Both the position numbers and the translations under genes were made by a program. This document shows positions 51,406 through 59,148 of a stretch of 64,000 bases of DNA, one piece after another; the stretch's first letter is position 1; each line of letters begins with the position of its first letter. Under the pieces are notes generated by a model that ran no database searches, was not told where the DNA came from, and saw nothing but the letters and a program-made list of their open reading frames with translations. This DNA is from Thermanaerosceptrum fracticalcis (GTDB taxonomy: Bacteria > Bacillota > Peptococcia > DRI-13), in assembly GCF_000746025.2 (NCBI RefSeq), contig NZ_CP045798.1, positions 544,501 to 608,500 of the forward strand, written 5' to 3'.

Positions 51406-52301
51406 TAGGAGGCGTAATATCCGCCATAGCCGTAATGTTTATGGTGGTATTGTTGTTTTTAGGCATCAAGATAGTAACGGAAAAAGGTTATTCCGCAACC
51501 CGGTTCGGTTTGCAAAGATATGACCCTCAAAAAGACGAGCACCTGCAAAAAGCCAAAAAGGTTCACACCAAGAAGAAAGAACGGCTTAAAATGTCGCTGT
51601 CTCAAAGAGTGGGTTTGATATTGAGCGGCGGTTTTTTTCTGGGCTTTGTGGCTTTTGCCGTCACGGGGAGCGGTGTAATTACAACTATCTCTGCTCTGGG
51701 CGGTTTTTTGATGCCCTTGTTGCGGGAAAAGAGAATCATAAAGTCCAAAGAGAGGCTGTATTCCTCTCAGGTTGAGCAGGCGATGGAGACCATATCAATG
51801 GTCATCAGATCGGGCGGCGACATAACCGAAGGCATGGAACGTGCAGCCAAAGAAGTGGGGGAGCCGTTCCGGGCCGTATTGCTTAAAGCTGTTGACGAAC
51901 TGCGGTTGGGCAAGCCAGAGGTGGAAGTTTTTCAGGAGATGGCTGCCAAAACCCCTGTTCCCGAACTGGAGATGTTATCTATTGCAACGATGTTGAAAAA
52001 AGAGGGTTTGGTAATAAACACCACCAACGTTATGAGCAGTATTCAGCACAGCATACGGGAAAGACAGGCTTACACCGAAGAAGTGCGGGTAATGACCACC
52101 GAGAACCGCCTGGCCGTTTGGATAGTATCCATTATACCCTTTGTGCTGATTGCCATAATGCGAAACCTTATGCCCGGCTTCCGGGAAACGCTTTTTGAAA
52201 ATGCTTTGGGGATAGTCTTTTCTTTTCTTATGTTTACAACCATCATCGGAGGTGTGGCATGGGCGTTGAATATAGCGGACGTAGAGAAGGAGCTGCTGTA
52301 A
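51402..52301 (+). CDS. TadB-like pilus inner-membrane protein
   Basis: A 299-aa protein with an N-terminal membrane segment, two middle ones and two C-terminal helices (WIVSIIPFVLIAIM and VFSFLMFTTIIGGVAWAL) around a T2SSF (GspF-like) domain (QAMETISMVIRSGGDITEGM-type segment). TadB and TadC form the membrane platform turned by CpaF. TTG 51402 overlaps the cpaF stop and follows GGGAGGTGGG, so it is translationally coupled. Confidence 0.87.
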   Translation: MIGGVISAIAVMFMVVLLFLGIKIVTEKGYSATRFGLQRYDPQKDEHLQKAKKVHTKKKERLKMSLSQRVGLILSGGFFLGFVAFAVTGSGVITTISALGGFLMPLLREKRIIKSKERLYSSQVEQAMETISMVIRSGGDITEGMERAAKEVGEPFRAVLLKAVDELRLGKPEVEVFQEMAAKTPVPELEMLSIATMLKKEGLVINTTNVMSSIQHSIRERQAYTEEVRVMTTENRLAVWIVSIIPFVLIAIMRNLMPGFRETLFENALGIVFSFLMFTTIIGGVAWALNIADVEKELL

Positions 52302-52534
52302 ACATCTTTGCGATTCACAAAAAAATAGCCTTGTTGCGGGCCAGGCTTCTCGAATCCGGGGAAAAGTACGGGCTTTTGGCCCCGCAAACGGTTTTGCTGA
52401 GCCAGGAACTGGACCGGCTCGTAGTGCTTGTGCAAAAAAAATTGAAATCCGAAAGGGGGGCATTGGTTTTTGAGTGCGTACTTTGCGGCATGGTTGGCCT
52501 TTTTAGGGACATTGTTTTTATTCTTCGGGCTTGA
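52259..52534 (+). CDS. Spo0E-like aspartyl-phosphate phosphatase
   Basis: A short ORF between tadB and tadC encodes NIFAIHKKIALLRARLLESG followed by LLSQELDRLVVLVQKK. The SQELD motif and two-helix pattern are those of Spo0E-family phosphatases, which dephosphorylate Spo0A and block sporulation onset. The frame is 91 aa from ATG 52259 (SD GGAGGT) and overlaps tadB by 43 nt and tadC by 65 nt. The conserved part is residues 15-62; a start closer to NIF would need a non-canonical codon. The overlaps and small size leave some doubt, but the motif is specific. Confidence 0.6.
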   Translation: MGVEYSGRREGAAVNIFAIHKKIALLRARLLESGEKYGLLAPQTVLLSQELDRLVVLVQKKLKSERGALVFECVLCGMVGLFRDIVFILRA

Positions 52535-53339
52535 ACTGCGTAAAAACGATTCGATTCTTGAAGTGTATTTGAAACCCTTTGAAAAGGAGAGGACCGGGCT
52601 TAAAGACATCGATTGGAAGGACGTATCCGAAAGGATCGGGCCTGTCGTAACCTCCCTTGTTCCTGTGTTCAACCTGGAAAAGATTAAACAAAAACTCGTG
52701 TGGGCCGGTAATCCTTACGGATTGACGGAGGCGGGCTTTGTGGGCATAAAAATATGTCTTGGTATTACGGGTCTTTTGTTCGCCATAACCGCCGCCATGC
52801 TGGGAATCCCTTTGATACTAGGGCTTATGTTGACCGTTTTGCTTTATTTTCTGCCTGACGCTTTGCTTCACAGCAAAATGGAGAAAAGAAAAAAGGCCAT
52901 ATACAACTCCTTGCCCAACATGATCGGGCTTTTGGGGATGGCGGTAAATGCCGGCTTGGAGATAAGCACGGCCTTTGAAACCATAGCCCGACGTTACCCG
53001 CCTCCCTTGGGGGACGAGCTGAGGCTTGCCTGGCGTGAGATGGCAACAGGCCGGGCACGGTCGGCAGCGTTGAGGGATATAGGGAAAAGGACGGGGGTGA
53101 GTGCTGTTTCCAGGTTTTTTGAGTCCATAGTAGTAGCGGAGGAAAGGGGTGGTACGAACGTATCCGCAACCATTGACGATTTCAGGAGGGAGCTTTCCGA
53201 CTCCCAGCGGAGAAAGATGCAGGAGGAAGCCAAAAAGATACCGACAAAGATGCTGTTGCCCTTGATGCTGTGTATATTCGTGCCTTTGGTTTTGCTTTTG
53301 CTGGTTCCTATCGGGATAAGTTTGATTAAGACATTGTAA
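52470..53339 (+). CDS. TadC-like pilus inner-membrane protein
   Basis: A 289-aa T2SSF-domain membrane protein: an N-terminal helix, a helix pair near 95-130 (LGITGLLFAITAAMLGIPLI), the conserved SLPNMIGLLGMAVNAGLEIS and AFETIARRYPPPLGDELRLA region, VVAEERGGTNVSATIDDFRR, and a final helix (PLMLCIFVPLVLLLLVPIG). It is the TadC partner of TadB. TTG 52470 lies 9 nt after AAAGGGGGG. A 190-base AT-rich gap (53340-53529) with no supported gene follows. Confidence 0.87.
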   Translation: MSAYFAAWLAFLGTLFLFFGLELRKNDSILEVYLKPFEKERTGLKDIDWKDVSERIGPVVTSLVPVFNLEKIKQKLVWAGNPYGLTEAGFVGIKICLGITGLLFAITAAMLGIPLILGLMLTVLLYFLPDALLHSKMEKRKKAIYNSLPNMIGLLGMAVNAGLEISTAFETIARRYPPPLGDELRLAWREMATGRARSAALRDIGKRTGVSAVSRFFESIVVAEERGGTNVSATIDDFRRELSDSQRRKMQEEAKKIPTKMLLPLMLCIFVPLVLLLLVPIGISLIKTL

Positions 53340-53529
53340 TAGACTTACCCCAAAAAACCTTCCGAAAATGTCCAGAATTGACTGTATTCAAACAAAAAGG
53401 CGGGTGATGTGTTTTGTATCAATAACTTAACAAAACTAAATACAAGCCGTTTTAAAAAGAGATTCAAAAAATTATAACAATAATAAAATTAATATAACAA
53501 TTCTTAATCAACTGGGAGGTTTATTATCA

Positions 53530-54387
53530 ATGTTTTGTCCAAAATGCGGCGGGGATGTCCGCAGTGGGAAGTTTTGCCCCAAATGCGGCACATCCTTGGG
53601 AGCGGCCGATGTTATTTCCTACAGAATCTATGGTGATGACATGCAGTTGGTGGAAATAGAACTGGATCCCGGCGAAGGAGTCAGGGCTGAAGCAGGAGCC
53701 ATGACTTATATGACTCAGGGAATCGAAATGTCTACCTCGTCCAGCGGTGGGATAATGGGCGGTCTGAAAAGGGTTATAACTGGAGAGAGCTTCTTTATAA
53801 TCAGTTTTATTAATAATGGAAGAGGCAAACAGCAGGTGGCTTTTGGATCACCCTATCCCGGCAAGATCATTCCTTTGCAATTGAGAGAATTGGGCGGCAC
53901 TTTCCTGTGTCAAAAAGATTCTTATCTTTGTTCGGCCCTGGGTATAGAAATTAATGTTGCCTTTACAAAGAAGATCGGTGCCGGTTTCTTCGGAGGCGAG
54001 GGCTTTATCCTGCAAAAACTGAGCGGTGACGGCCTGGCCTTTGTTCATGCGGGAGGGACCGTTATCAAGAAAGAGCTGGCTCCCGGTGAAACCTTGCGGG
54101 TAGACACAGGCTGTCTTGTTGCATTTGCTTCCACAGTAGATTATGACATCACTATGGTGAGGGGCTTTAAGAATATGCTTTTCGGAGGTGAGGGATTATT
54201 CCTGGCGACTTTGACGGGGCCTGGGCTTGTCTACATCCAAAGCCTGCCTTTATCACGCCTGGCTGACCGAATTGCTGCGGCGACCCGTGTCGGAGGGAGG
54301 AGGGAAGAACAAACAGGGCGGGGCAGCATCGCCGGAAGTAAGAAGGGAATATTTGGCAGAAAATATTTTTCAAATTTTGAAGATTAA
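53530..54387 (+). CDS. AIM24/TIGR00266-family protein with N-terminal zinc ribbon
   Basis: A 285-aa protein. Residues 1-20 form a double-CxxC zinc ribbon (CPKCGGDVRSGKFCPKCG). The rest is the AIM24-type beta-helix fold with repeated units (VEIELDPGEGVRAEAGAMTY, GETLRVDTGCLVAFASTVDY, NMLFGGEGLFLATLTGPGLV). The bacterial family has no settled function. SD GGGAGG precedes ATG. Why it lies between tadC and the pilin gene is unclear; it may be separately transcribed from the AT-rich gap upstream. Confidence 0.85.
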   Translation: MFCPKCGGDVRSGKFCPKCGTSLGAADVISYRIYGDDMQLVEIELDPGEGVRAEAGAMTYMTQGIEMSTSSSGGIMGGLKRVITGESFFIISFINNGRGKQQVAFGSPYPGKIIPLQLRELGGTFLCQKDSYLCSALGIEINVAFTKKIGAGFFGGEGFILQKLSGDGLAFVHAGGTVIKKELAPGETLRVDTGCLVAFASTVDYDITMVRGFKNMLFGGEGLFLATLTGPGLVYIQSLPLSRLADRIAAATRVGGRREEQTGRGSIAGSKKGIFGRKYFSNFED

Positions 54388-54409
54388 TTTTTCAAGGAGG
54401 CAGAAAAAC

Positions 54410-54604
54410 ATGTTTGAAAAAATCAAAAATCTTCTCAAAGAAGAAAGAGGCGTTGAGCTTGTCCAGGTCGCCATCATCATGGGGATATTGGCCGTTTTTG
54501 CCGTAACGGCCTTATTCTTCCTGCGTCAGCCGTTAACCGACCTTTTCGGGAACGTTAAAACGCAGCTTGAGCAAGCAAAAGACGCTCAGGGCGGCATCAG
54601 GTAA
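54410..54604 (+). CDS. Flp/Fap-type prepilin
   Basis: A 64-aa type IVb prepilin-like protein: short charged leader ending KEERG, then the pilin hydrophobic helix VELVQVAIIMGILAVFAVTALFF with Glu at position +2 or so of the mature chain. Size and layout match Flp pilins processed by a TadV-type peptidase (candidate at 61670). ATG 54410 follows AAGGAGG at 9 nt; longer upstream frames cover the previous gene. A terminator follows. Confidence 0.8.
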   Translation: MFEKIKNLLKEERGVELVQVAIIMGILAVFAVTALFFLRQPLTDLFGNVKTQLEQAKDAQGGIR

Positions 54605-54620
54605 CAAACAAACAAAAAAA

Positions 54621-54652
54621 GGGAAACGCCCCGGTGATGCAGGGCGTTTCCC
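54621..54652 (+). terminator. Terminator between pilin and convergent restriction genes
   Basis: GGGAAACGCCC (54621-54631) pairs perfectly with GGGCGTTTCCC (54642-54652). Confidence 0.75.
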
Positions 54653-54662
54653 GTATTTCCCC

Positions 54663-55151
54663 TTACCGAAATGTTGTATTAACCCAAACCAAAAACTCAG
54701 ACAAGTTCATTATACGAATTTTTTTGGGGTTGTTTGTCTTTATATATTTTTTTTCTGCGGCTGCCGACTTGAGCCATTCGACGGCTCCTTTTTTGTAACC
54801 GCCACCATCGACAATTATGATGATTTCGGCCTCTGGCATAACTTCCACGGCATTGAGATAAAGATAAGGGAATTTCTCATCTACGCTGCCAGCACTTTGT
54901 TGCCATTTACACTCAATGCGTATACGCATATTGTACTTATTTGATAACAACAGGAATTCACTATTGCCTGAATGATTGTATATGGTTTTGTAGGGAGCAT
55001 TTGTCAGCAATAACTCATTCCCGTAATTCTTCGGGCATTTAATCCATTTTCTGTAAGGAACCACTTGGAAGCCCTTGCTTGTTAATGCACCAACAACGGA
55101 TTTTTCCAGTGTTCCGCCGGTACTATTTGCATGCCCGCCTTGGCTGCTCAT
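54663..55151 (-). CDS. Putative PD-(D/E)xK restriction endonuclease
   Basis: A 162-aa protein encoded with a Dam-like methyltransferase. IRIECKWQQSAGSVDEKF has the E-x-K of a PD-(D/E)xK nuclease and AEIIIIVDGGGYKKGAVEWL follows, a layout seen in small type II endonucleases. ATG 55151 lies 7 nt after GGGGAGG; the frame start at 55169 has none. It overlaps the methyltransferase gene by 29 nt. Function as the cutting partner of the GATC-type methylase is inferred from context. Confidence 0.65.
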   Translation of the reverse strand: MSSQGGHANSTGGTLEKSVVGALTSKGFQVVPYRKWIKCPKNYGNELLLTNAPYKTIYNHSGNSEFLLLSNKYNMRIRIECKWQQSAGSVDEKFPYLYLNAVEVMPEAEIIIIVDGGGYKKGAVEWLKSAAAEKKYIKTNNPKKIRIMNLSEFLVWVNTTFR

Positions 55152-55965
55152 ATCCAAGCCTCCCCTCAAAAAGAGCTAAAACTTCGCCGACTTTACTGCG
55201 GTTTGAACCATTGCAACTGATAGAACGCCGGACCTGAAGTTTAGTTACTTTGGCTTCTCTGTACGCTGTTTCTGTAAAAACAGTATCGTGGTTGGATATG
55301 AGGACAGGAATCCCTTTTTGCGAAAGTTCGACAGCTAATATGGCTAACCGTTCTTGTTGTTCCAGAGAAAAACCGCCGGTGCTGTATGTAACAAAATTGG
55401 CAGTACTTGAAAGCGGTACATAGGGAGGATCGCAATAAAAAACATCGCCGGGCTGAGCAGCAGCCATAACTTCAGAAAAGTCGCCTATAGTGAATTTGGC
55501 TTTTTGTGATTTGTGGAAAAAATATTCCATTTCAGTCTCAGGAAAGTAGGGTTTTTTGTGTTGGCCAAACGGCACATTATATTCTCCTTGAGAATTATAG
55601 CGAACCAACCCATTATATCCATGCCGGTTAAGATACACAAGCAGGGCTGATTTTAAAACTGTGTCGGGGGTGGTATTAAACACTGTGCGTAGTTCGTAAT
55701 ATCGTTCCGGCGTATTGTTTTCCGGAGTAAAAAAAGAACGGCAGTATTTTATAAAACTTTTGCCTTCTTTTTGCAACACACAATAAAGATTAATTAAGTC
55801 TGAATTGGCGTCATTAAGCCAATATGAAGAATAATCGGTATTTAAGAATACGGCACCGGACCCTGCAAAAGGCTCGACCAGACGTTCTCCTGCCGGCAGT
55901 AACGCTTTAATGCAATTTGTTATGCGATATTTCCCGCCAGGCCATTTCAAAAAAGGACGTACCAT
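55123..55965 (-). CDS. Dam-like N6-adenine DNA methyltransferase (R-M partner)
   Basis: A 280-aa D12-class methyltransferase: FLKWPGGKYRITNCI, AdoMet motif VEPFAGSGAVFLNTD, catalytic DVFYCDPPYVPLS, and RHGYNGLVRYNSQGEYNVPF as in E. coli Dam and DpnM-type enzymes, which methylate GATC. SD AGGGGG lies 8 nt before ATG 55965. It is the first gene of a leftward operon with the putative endonuclease. The target site is inferred from family resemblance only. Confidence 0.88.
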   Translation of the reverse strand: MVRPFLKWPGGKYRITNCIKALLPAGERLVEPFAGSGAVFLNTDYSSYWLNDANSDLINLYCVLQKEGKSFIKYCRSFFTPENNTPERYYELRTVFNTTPDTVLKSALLVYLNRHGYNGLVRYNSQGEYNVPFGQHKKPYFPETEMEYFFHKSQKAKFTIGDFSEVMAAAQPGDVFYCDPPYVPLSSTANFVTYSTGGFSLEQQERLAILAVELSQKGIPVLISNHDTVFTETAYREAKVTKLQVRRSISCNGSNRSKVGEVLALFEGRLGYEQPRRACK

Positions 55966-56017
55966 AAAGTAATACCCCCTGCCTATTATCTCGCTCTACT
56001 TCCGAAATCTTAAGACT

Positions 56018-56046
56018 ATAGTACAATATATGGCACTATAATACAA
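56018..56046 (-). promoter_or_regulatory. Promoter of the restriction-modification operon
   Basis: On the minus strand TTGTAT (56046-56041), 17-bp spacer, TACTAT (56023-56018), about 50 bp before the methyltransferase start. The rest of the gap 55966-56197 is AT-rich with no supported gene. Confidence 0.55.
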
Positions 56047-56197
56047 ACCTTCTTTTATCCCCAAGGTTAAGGGGCTGATTTGTTTAAAAATAAGTCCAAA
56101 TTGTTATAAAAAATTTATCTTCAGCAATTTTGGGTTTGATGGTAGTTTGGAATTAAGAACAAATATTTTACAAAAAAAACAAAAAAGGAGTGGTTTT

Positions 56198-57280
56198 ATG
56201 TTCAAAAAAATCATGTTTATGTTGTTGGTGGCTTTAGTTGTTTTAGTACCGGCAAGCGAAGCGTTTGCCAGCATGGAATCCCCCATTTATATTTTCGTTG
56301 ACGGCGTGAAAGTAGGTTTCCCGGACCAAAAACCGTACGTAGATGAGAACAGCCGAACTCTGGTTCCTGTGCGGTTTGTCAGTGAAGCACTGGGAGCCAA
56401 AGTCGGCTGGGAGGCCAAAAAAAGCGAAGTTACCGTAACGGACAACGCTATTGGCAGGACCATCAAGCTGTGGATCAACAGAGCCGACTACACCATCAAC
56501 GGCAAGAGCCACCAGATGGACACCAAGGCGGTGTTGACTGCGGCAGGACGGACTATGGTGCCCTTCCGTTTTGTTTCCGAAGCCCTGGGCTGTGAAGTGA
56601 ACTACGAGAACGTGGAAGGTTACGGCGTAATTTTCAACTTCACCAAAAAATTCACCGGGAACAAAGAAGAAATCATGGAGAAGATACGCAATCAGGTGAG
56701 ACGTGAAGCGTTGGGCCAGTTTCGTGAAGTGAGCCAGGCGGAGATGAAGAAGGGGCTGGAGATCGAGGGGTTGGTCACGAAAACCGAACTCAACGGACAT
56801 TACTGGACAAAAACAATCGGCCCTGAACTGCAACTGGCGGAAGTGAGCTATGACGAACTGCCGGTGAGCATCCCGGCCAATGACATGCCGTTAATAATAT
56901 ACGACGTTTGGATTGACGAAAACTACGGAGGTTACGACTGGCGTTTCAACGGCCCGGCCGGAGCGATTTTTGTCAAAGCTAACAAAAATTTTAAAGCCAA
57001 TATTGTCTGCTTCGACGGAGAGTTCAGGGGCGGGCGTCCTGCCGTGCCCATTGACGAGAACGGGAAATACAACCCCAACTACAGAAACGGTCAGATCGGG
57101 ATTTTTGAAATAAGTCTTAACGGCGGTGGGGACCGTGCTACAGTAGGTGACCAAAAGCCTTTGCCCAAGGCCACCAAAGAGAATTTGAAGTGGTTTGTTT
57201 TCTACGATGACTCATTTGAAGTCAGCTCCTACAGTTTGTCTGGCGTATACATCAAGAACCCGTACTACAAGGGCGAGTAA
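56198..57280 (+). CDS. Secreted protein with copper amine oxidase N-terminal-type stalk domain
   Basis: A 360-aa exported protein: signal peptide (KKIMFMLLVALVVLVPASEAFA), then two repeats of the stalk domain common in Clostridia (RTLVPVRFVSEALGAKVGWE and RTMVPFRFVSEALGCEVNYE). The C-terminal 200 residues I do not recognise. The domain is named after copper amine oxidase but has no oxidase residues here. It is usually a surface attachment module. ATG 56198 has SD AAAGGAG. It is followed after 18 nt by another secreted protein gene. Confidence 0.85.
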   Translation: MFKKIMFMLLVALVVLVPASEAFASMESPIYIFVDGVKVGFPDQKPYVDENSRTLVPVRFVSEALGAKVGWEAKKSEVTVTDNAIGRTIKLWINRADYTINGKSHQMDTKAVLTAAGRTMVPFRFVSEALGCEVNYENVEGYGVIFNFTKKFTGNKEEIMEKIRNQVRREALGQFREVSQAEMKKGLEIEGLVTKTELNGHYWTKTIGPELQLAEVSYDELPVSIPANDMPLIIYDVWIDENYGGYDWRFNGPAGAIFVKANKNFKANIVCFDGEFRGGRPAVPIDENGKYNPNYRNGQIGIFEISLNGGGDRATVGDQKPLPKATKENLKWFVFYDDSFEVSSYSLSGVYIKNPYYKGE

Positions 57281-57298
57281 GTAAAGGAGGAACCAGGC

Positions 57299-58372
57299 AT
57301 GAGAAAAGTTTTGTCTGTACTGCTTGTATTTCTCCTTGTTATGTCTGTTGTTAAGCCGGTTGCGGCTGAAGAAATTCCGGGTGAAAAGCCCGAAGTGAAA
57401 ATCTGCACTGTTATTGACCTGGGCTATCACGACATCTGGAAGCACTCCAACGGCGTCTGGCAGAACACCGGTTATCCCGGGCAGGAAAACGTGATTCATG
57501 GCAAAAATAACGAATTTGAGCTGCAACTGCCGGAGGAGTTCCGGGGCAAATACAAGAATTTGCGGGCCGAAGTTAGGCAGGGGCTCATTGACGAAGCAAA
57601 AAGAAAAATACTTATGAAGACTCTTAAGCCCCTTTTCCCCGAACTCTACAACGCCTCCTGGTTCGGCGGCTGGGAAGGGTTTGTAAAGTATGCAGACATG
57701 CAGCCGCAGATCCTGGACGCCTGGGTGGAAAAAACAAACGACCGTTTCTTTATAAAGCGAAAGATTAATCTGATTGACAAAGATGCAGCCGTAAACCTGA
57801 CAAAAGAAAATGAACGCAACACATACGGCATAACCCTGTCCTCGTACCAACTGGCCAACGGCACGGAAGGCTACCGGTGGTACATTCCGACGGTGATAGA
57901 CTGGTACGGGGTGGAGGAGGACTTAAAGCCGGTCGATCTTCTGGCCAAACTGGATAGATCAAAACAGCCGCAAGGCAAGATCGGGCAAACCGTGACGCTC
58001 AGGGGATGGGTGAAAAACCTGGGCAGCGTGGAGCAGGCGACGGACTATACCTGGTGGCTGCCGGATATGAGCAAATACAACCCCAGCCCGTCAAATTTGA
58101 AACGATATAAGACAGTTTCCGTAACTTTAGGCCCTGGTGAAGAAAAAGAAGTGACGCTTAACTATAAGATTCCTGACACTGAATATACCAAATATTTAAG
58201 TTTCATCCAGTATCGGCTGGAAGTGAACAGCTTCAAGAACAAGCCTGCCGACGAGCCCAACTGGATTAATAATTTTCCCGGACCGATGTATATAAAAATC
58301 ATAAAACCCGAGCCTGAGCCTACACCACCTCAAAGCGGCAGCGGGTTGGACAGACCCAGATTAGCTGAATAG
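57299..58372 (+). CDS. Secreted protein with CARDB-like domain
   Basis: A 357-aa protein: signal peptide (VLSVLLVFLLVMSVVKPVAA), a central region without recognised motif, and a C-terminal Ig-like/CARDB-type fold (IGQTVTLRGWVKNLGSVEQA, VTLGPGEEKEVTLNYKIP), ending in a proline-rich tail PEPEPTPPQSG. Such domains mediate surface adhesion. SD AAAGGAGG precedes ATG. It is co-transcribed with the previous gene and closed by a strong terminator. Possible role: surface contact or mating-pair stabilisation, inferred. Confidence 0.75.
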   Translation: MRKVLSVLLVFLLVMSVVKPVAAEEIPGEKPEVKICTVIDLGYHDIWKHSNGVWQNTGYPGQENVIHGKNNEFELQLPEEFRGKYKNLRAEVRQGLIDEAKRKILMKTLKPLFPELYNASWFGGWEGFVKYADMQPQILDAWVEKTNDRFFIKRKINLIDKDAAVNLTKENERNTYGITLSSYQLANGTEGYRWYIPTVIDWYGVEEDLKPVDLLAKLDRSKQPQGKIGQTVTLRGWVKNLGSVEQATDYTWWLPDMSKYNPSPSNLKRYKTVSVTLGPGEEKEVTLNYKIPDTEYTKYLSFIQYRLEVNSFKNKPADEPNWINNFPGPMYIKIIKPEPEPTPPQSGSGLDRPRLAE

Positions 58373-58402
58373 AAAAAGAGAGGGAAGCCTCTCTTTTTCT
58401 GG
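58371..58402 (+). terminator. Rho-independent terminator
   Basis: AGAAAAAGAGAGG (58371-58383) pairs with CCTCTCTTTTTCT (58388-58400) with a 4-nt loop. Confidence 0.88.
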
Positions 58403-58450
58403 CAGGGTTGTTTGGGACAATGTAGAATAATAAAAAAGGGGGGATGCCAT

Positions 58451-58759
58451 ATGAGTGAAAAATTGTTAAGTGAAATTCTTAGTGAAATCAAAGGTATCAA
58501 AAACGAAATTACTGAATTCAAACAAGAAATGACTGAATTCAAACAGGAAATGTCTGAATTTAAACAACAAACAACCGAAAAACTCGACCGTATCGAAAAA
58601 CGCCAGGAAGTAATCTTTAGCCAAACAGCCATACTTACCGAGTTTCGCACAGAAGTTAACGAAAAACTCGATGAAATGGCCGCAAGCCAGGAATCAATCT
58701 CCGAAATACTGGGCAGGCATGAAGTCCAGATAATGAATCTCCGCAAACGGCCTGTGTAG
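58451..58759 (+). CDS. Small coiled-coil protein, paralogue A
   Basis: A 102-aa, almost wholly coiled-coil protein (LLSEILSEIKGIKNEITEFK, then three near-identical EFKQEM-type heptad repeats) with no other motif. It shares its start (MSEKLL-EILSEIK-IK-EI) with the next gene, so the two are tandem duplicates. SD GGGGGG precedes ATG 58451; the frame before it covers the terminator region. Such proteins are common, unassigned cargo of Clostridia mobile elements. Confidence 0.7.
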   Translation: MSEKLLSEILSEIKGIKNEITEFKQEMTEFKQEMSEFKQQTTEKLDRIEKRQEVIFSQTAILTEFRTEVNEKLDEMAASQESISEILGRHEVQIMNLRKRPV

Positions 58760-58775
58760 AAAGGAGTAATTAATA

Positions 58776-59099
58776 ATGAGCGAGAAACTTTTAAACGAAA
58801 TTCTCAGTGAAATAAAAAGCATCAAAGGAGAAATCGTCAACATAAAAACCACTCTTGACGAGCATACCCAATTACTCAAAGCATTGGAACACAGGACAGA
58901 GGAAAACACGGCCCAAATAAACTCTATTGCCGAAAATGTCGAATACTTAAAAGGTACTCAGGCACGCCAGGAAAGAATCCTTGAGCGTTTGTCTTTGCGA
59001 TCAATCGAACAGGAGACGGAAATCCAGTTTTTGGATCACAAGGAGCGGGAACACGAGAAAGAAATCTTCAATATCAAAAAAAGACTGGAAATTGCTTAA
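58776..59099 (+). CDS. Small coiled-coil protein, paralogue B
   Basis: A 107-aa coiled-coil protein (SEIKSIKGEIVNIKTTLDEH, ERLSLRSIEQETEIQFLDHK) beginning like its neighbour A. SD AAAGGAG lies 10 nt before ATG. It ends in a terminator. Function unknown. Confidence 0.7.
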   Translation: MSEKLLNEILSEIKSIKGEIVNIKTTLDEHTQLLKALEHRTEENTAQINSIAENVEYLKGTQARQERILERLSLRSIEQETEIQFLDHKEREHEKEIFNIKKRLEIA

Positions 59100-59122
59100 A
59101 AAGAGGGAAAACCCTCTTTTTT
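59098..59122 (+). terminator. Rho-independent terminator
   Basis: AAAAAGAGGG (59098-59107), loop AAAA, CCCTCTTTTTT (59112-59122). Confidence 0.85.
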
Positions 59123-59148
59123 AATTGCTCCAAAGAGGGGGGGTTAAT

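Noticed and set aside
59125-59148. TTG 59125 as start of the TadG-like gene
   Set aside because: It lies in the tail of a terminator without an SD, while a strong SD lies further on, just before ATA 59149.
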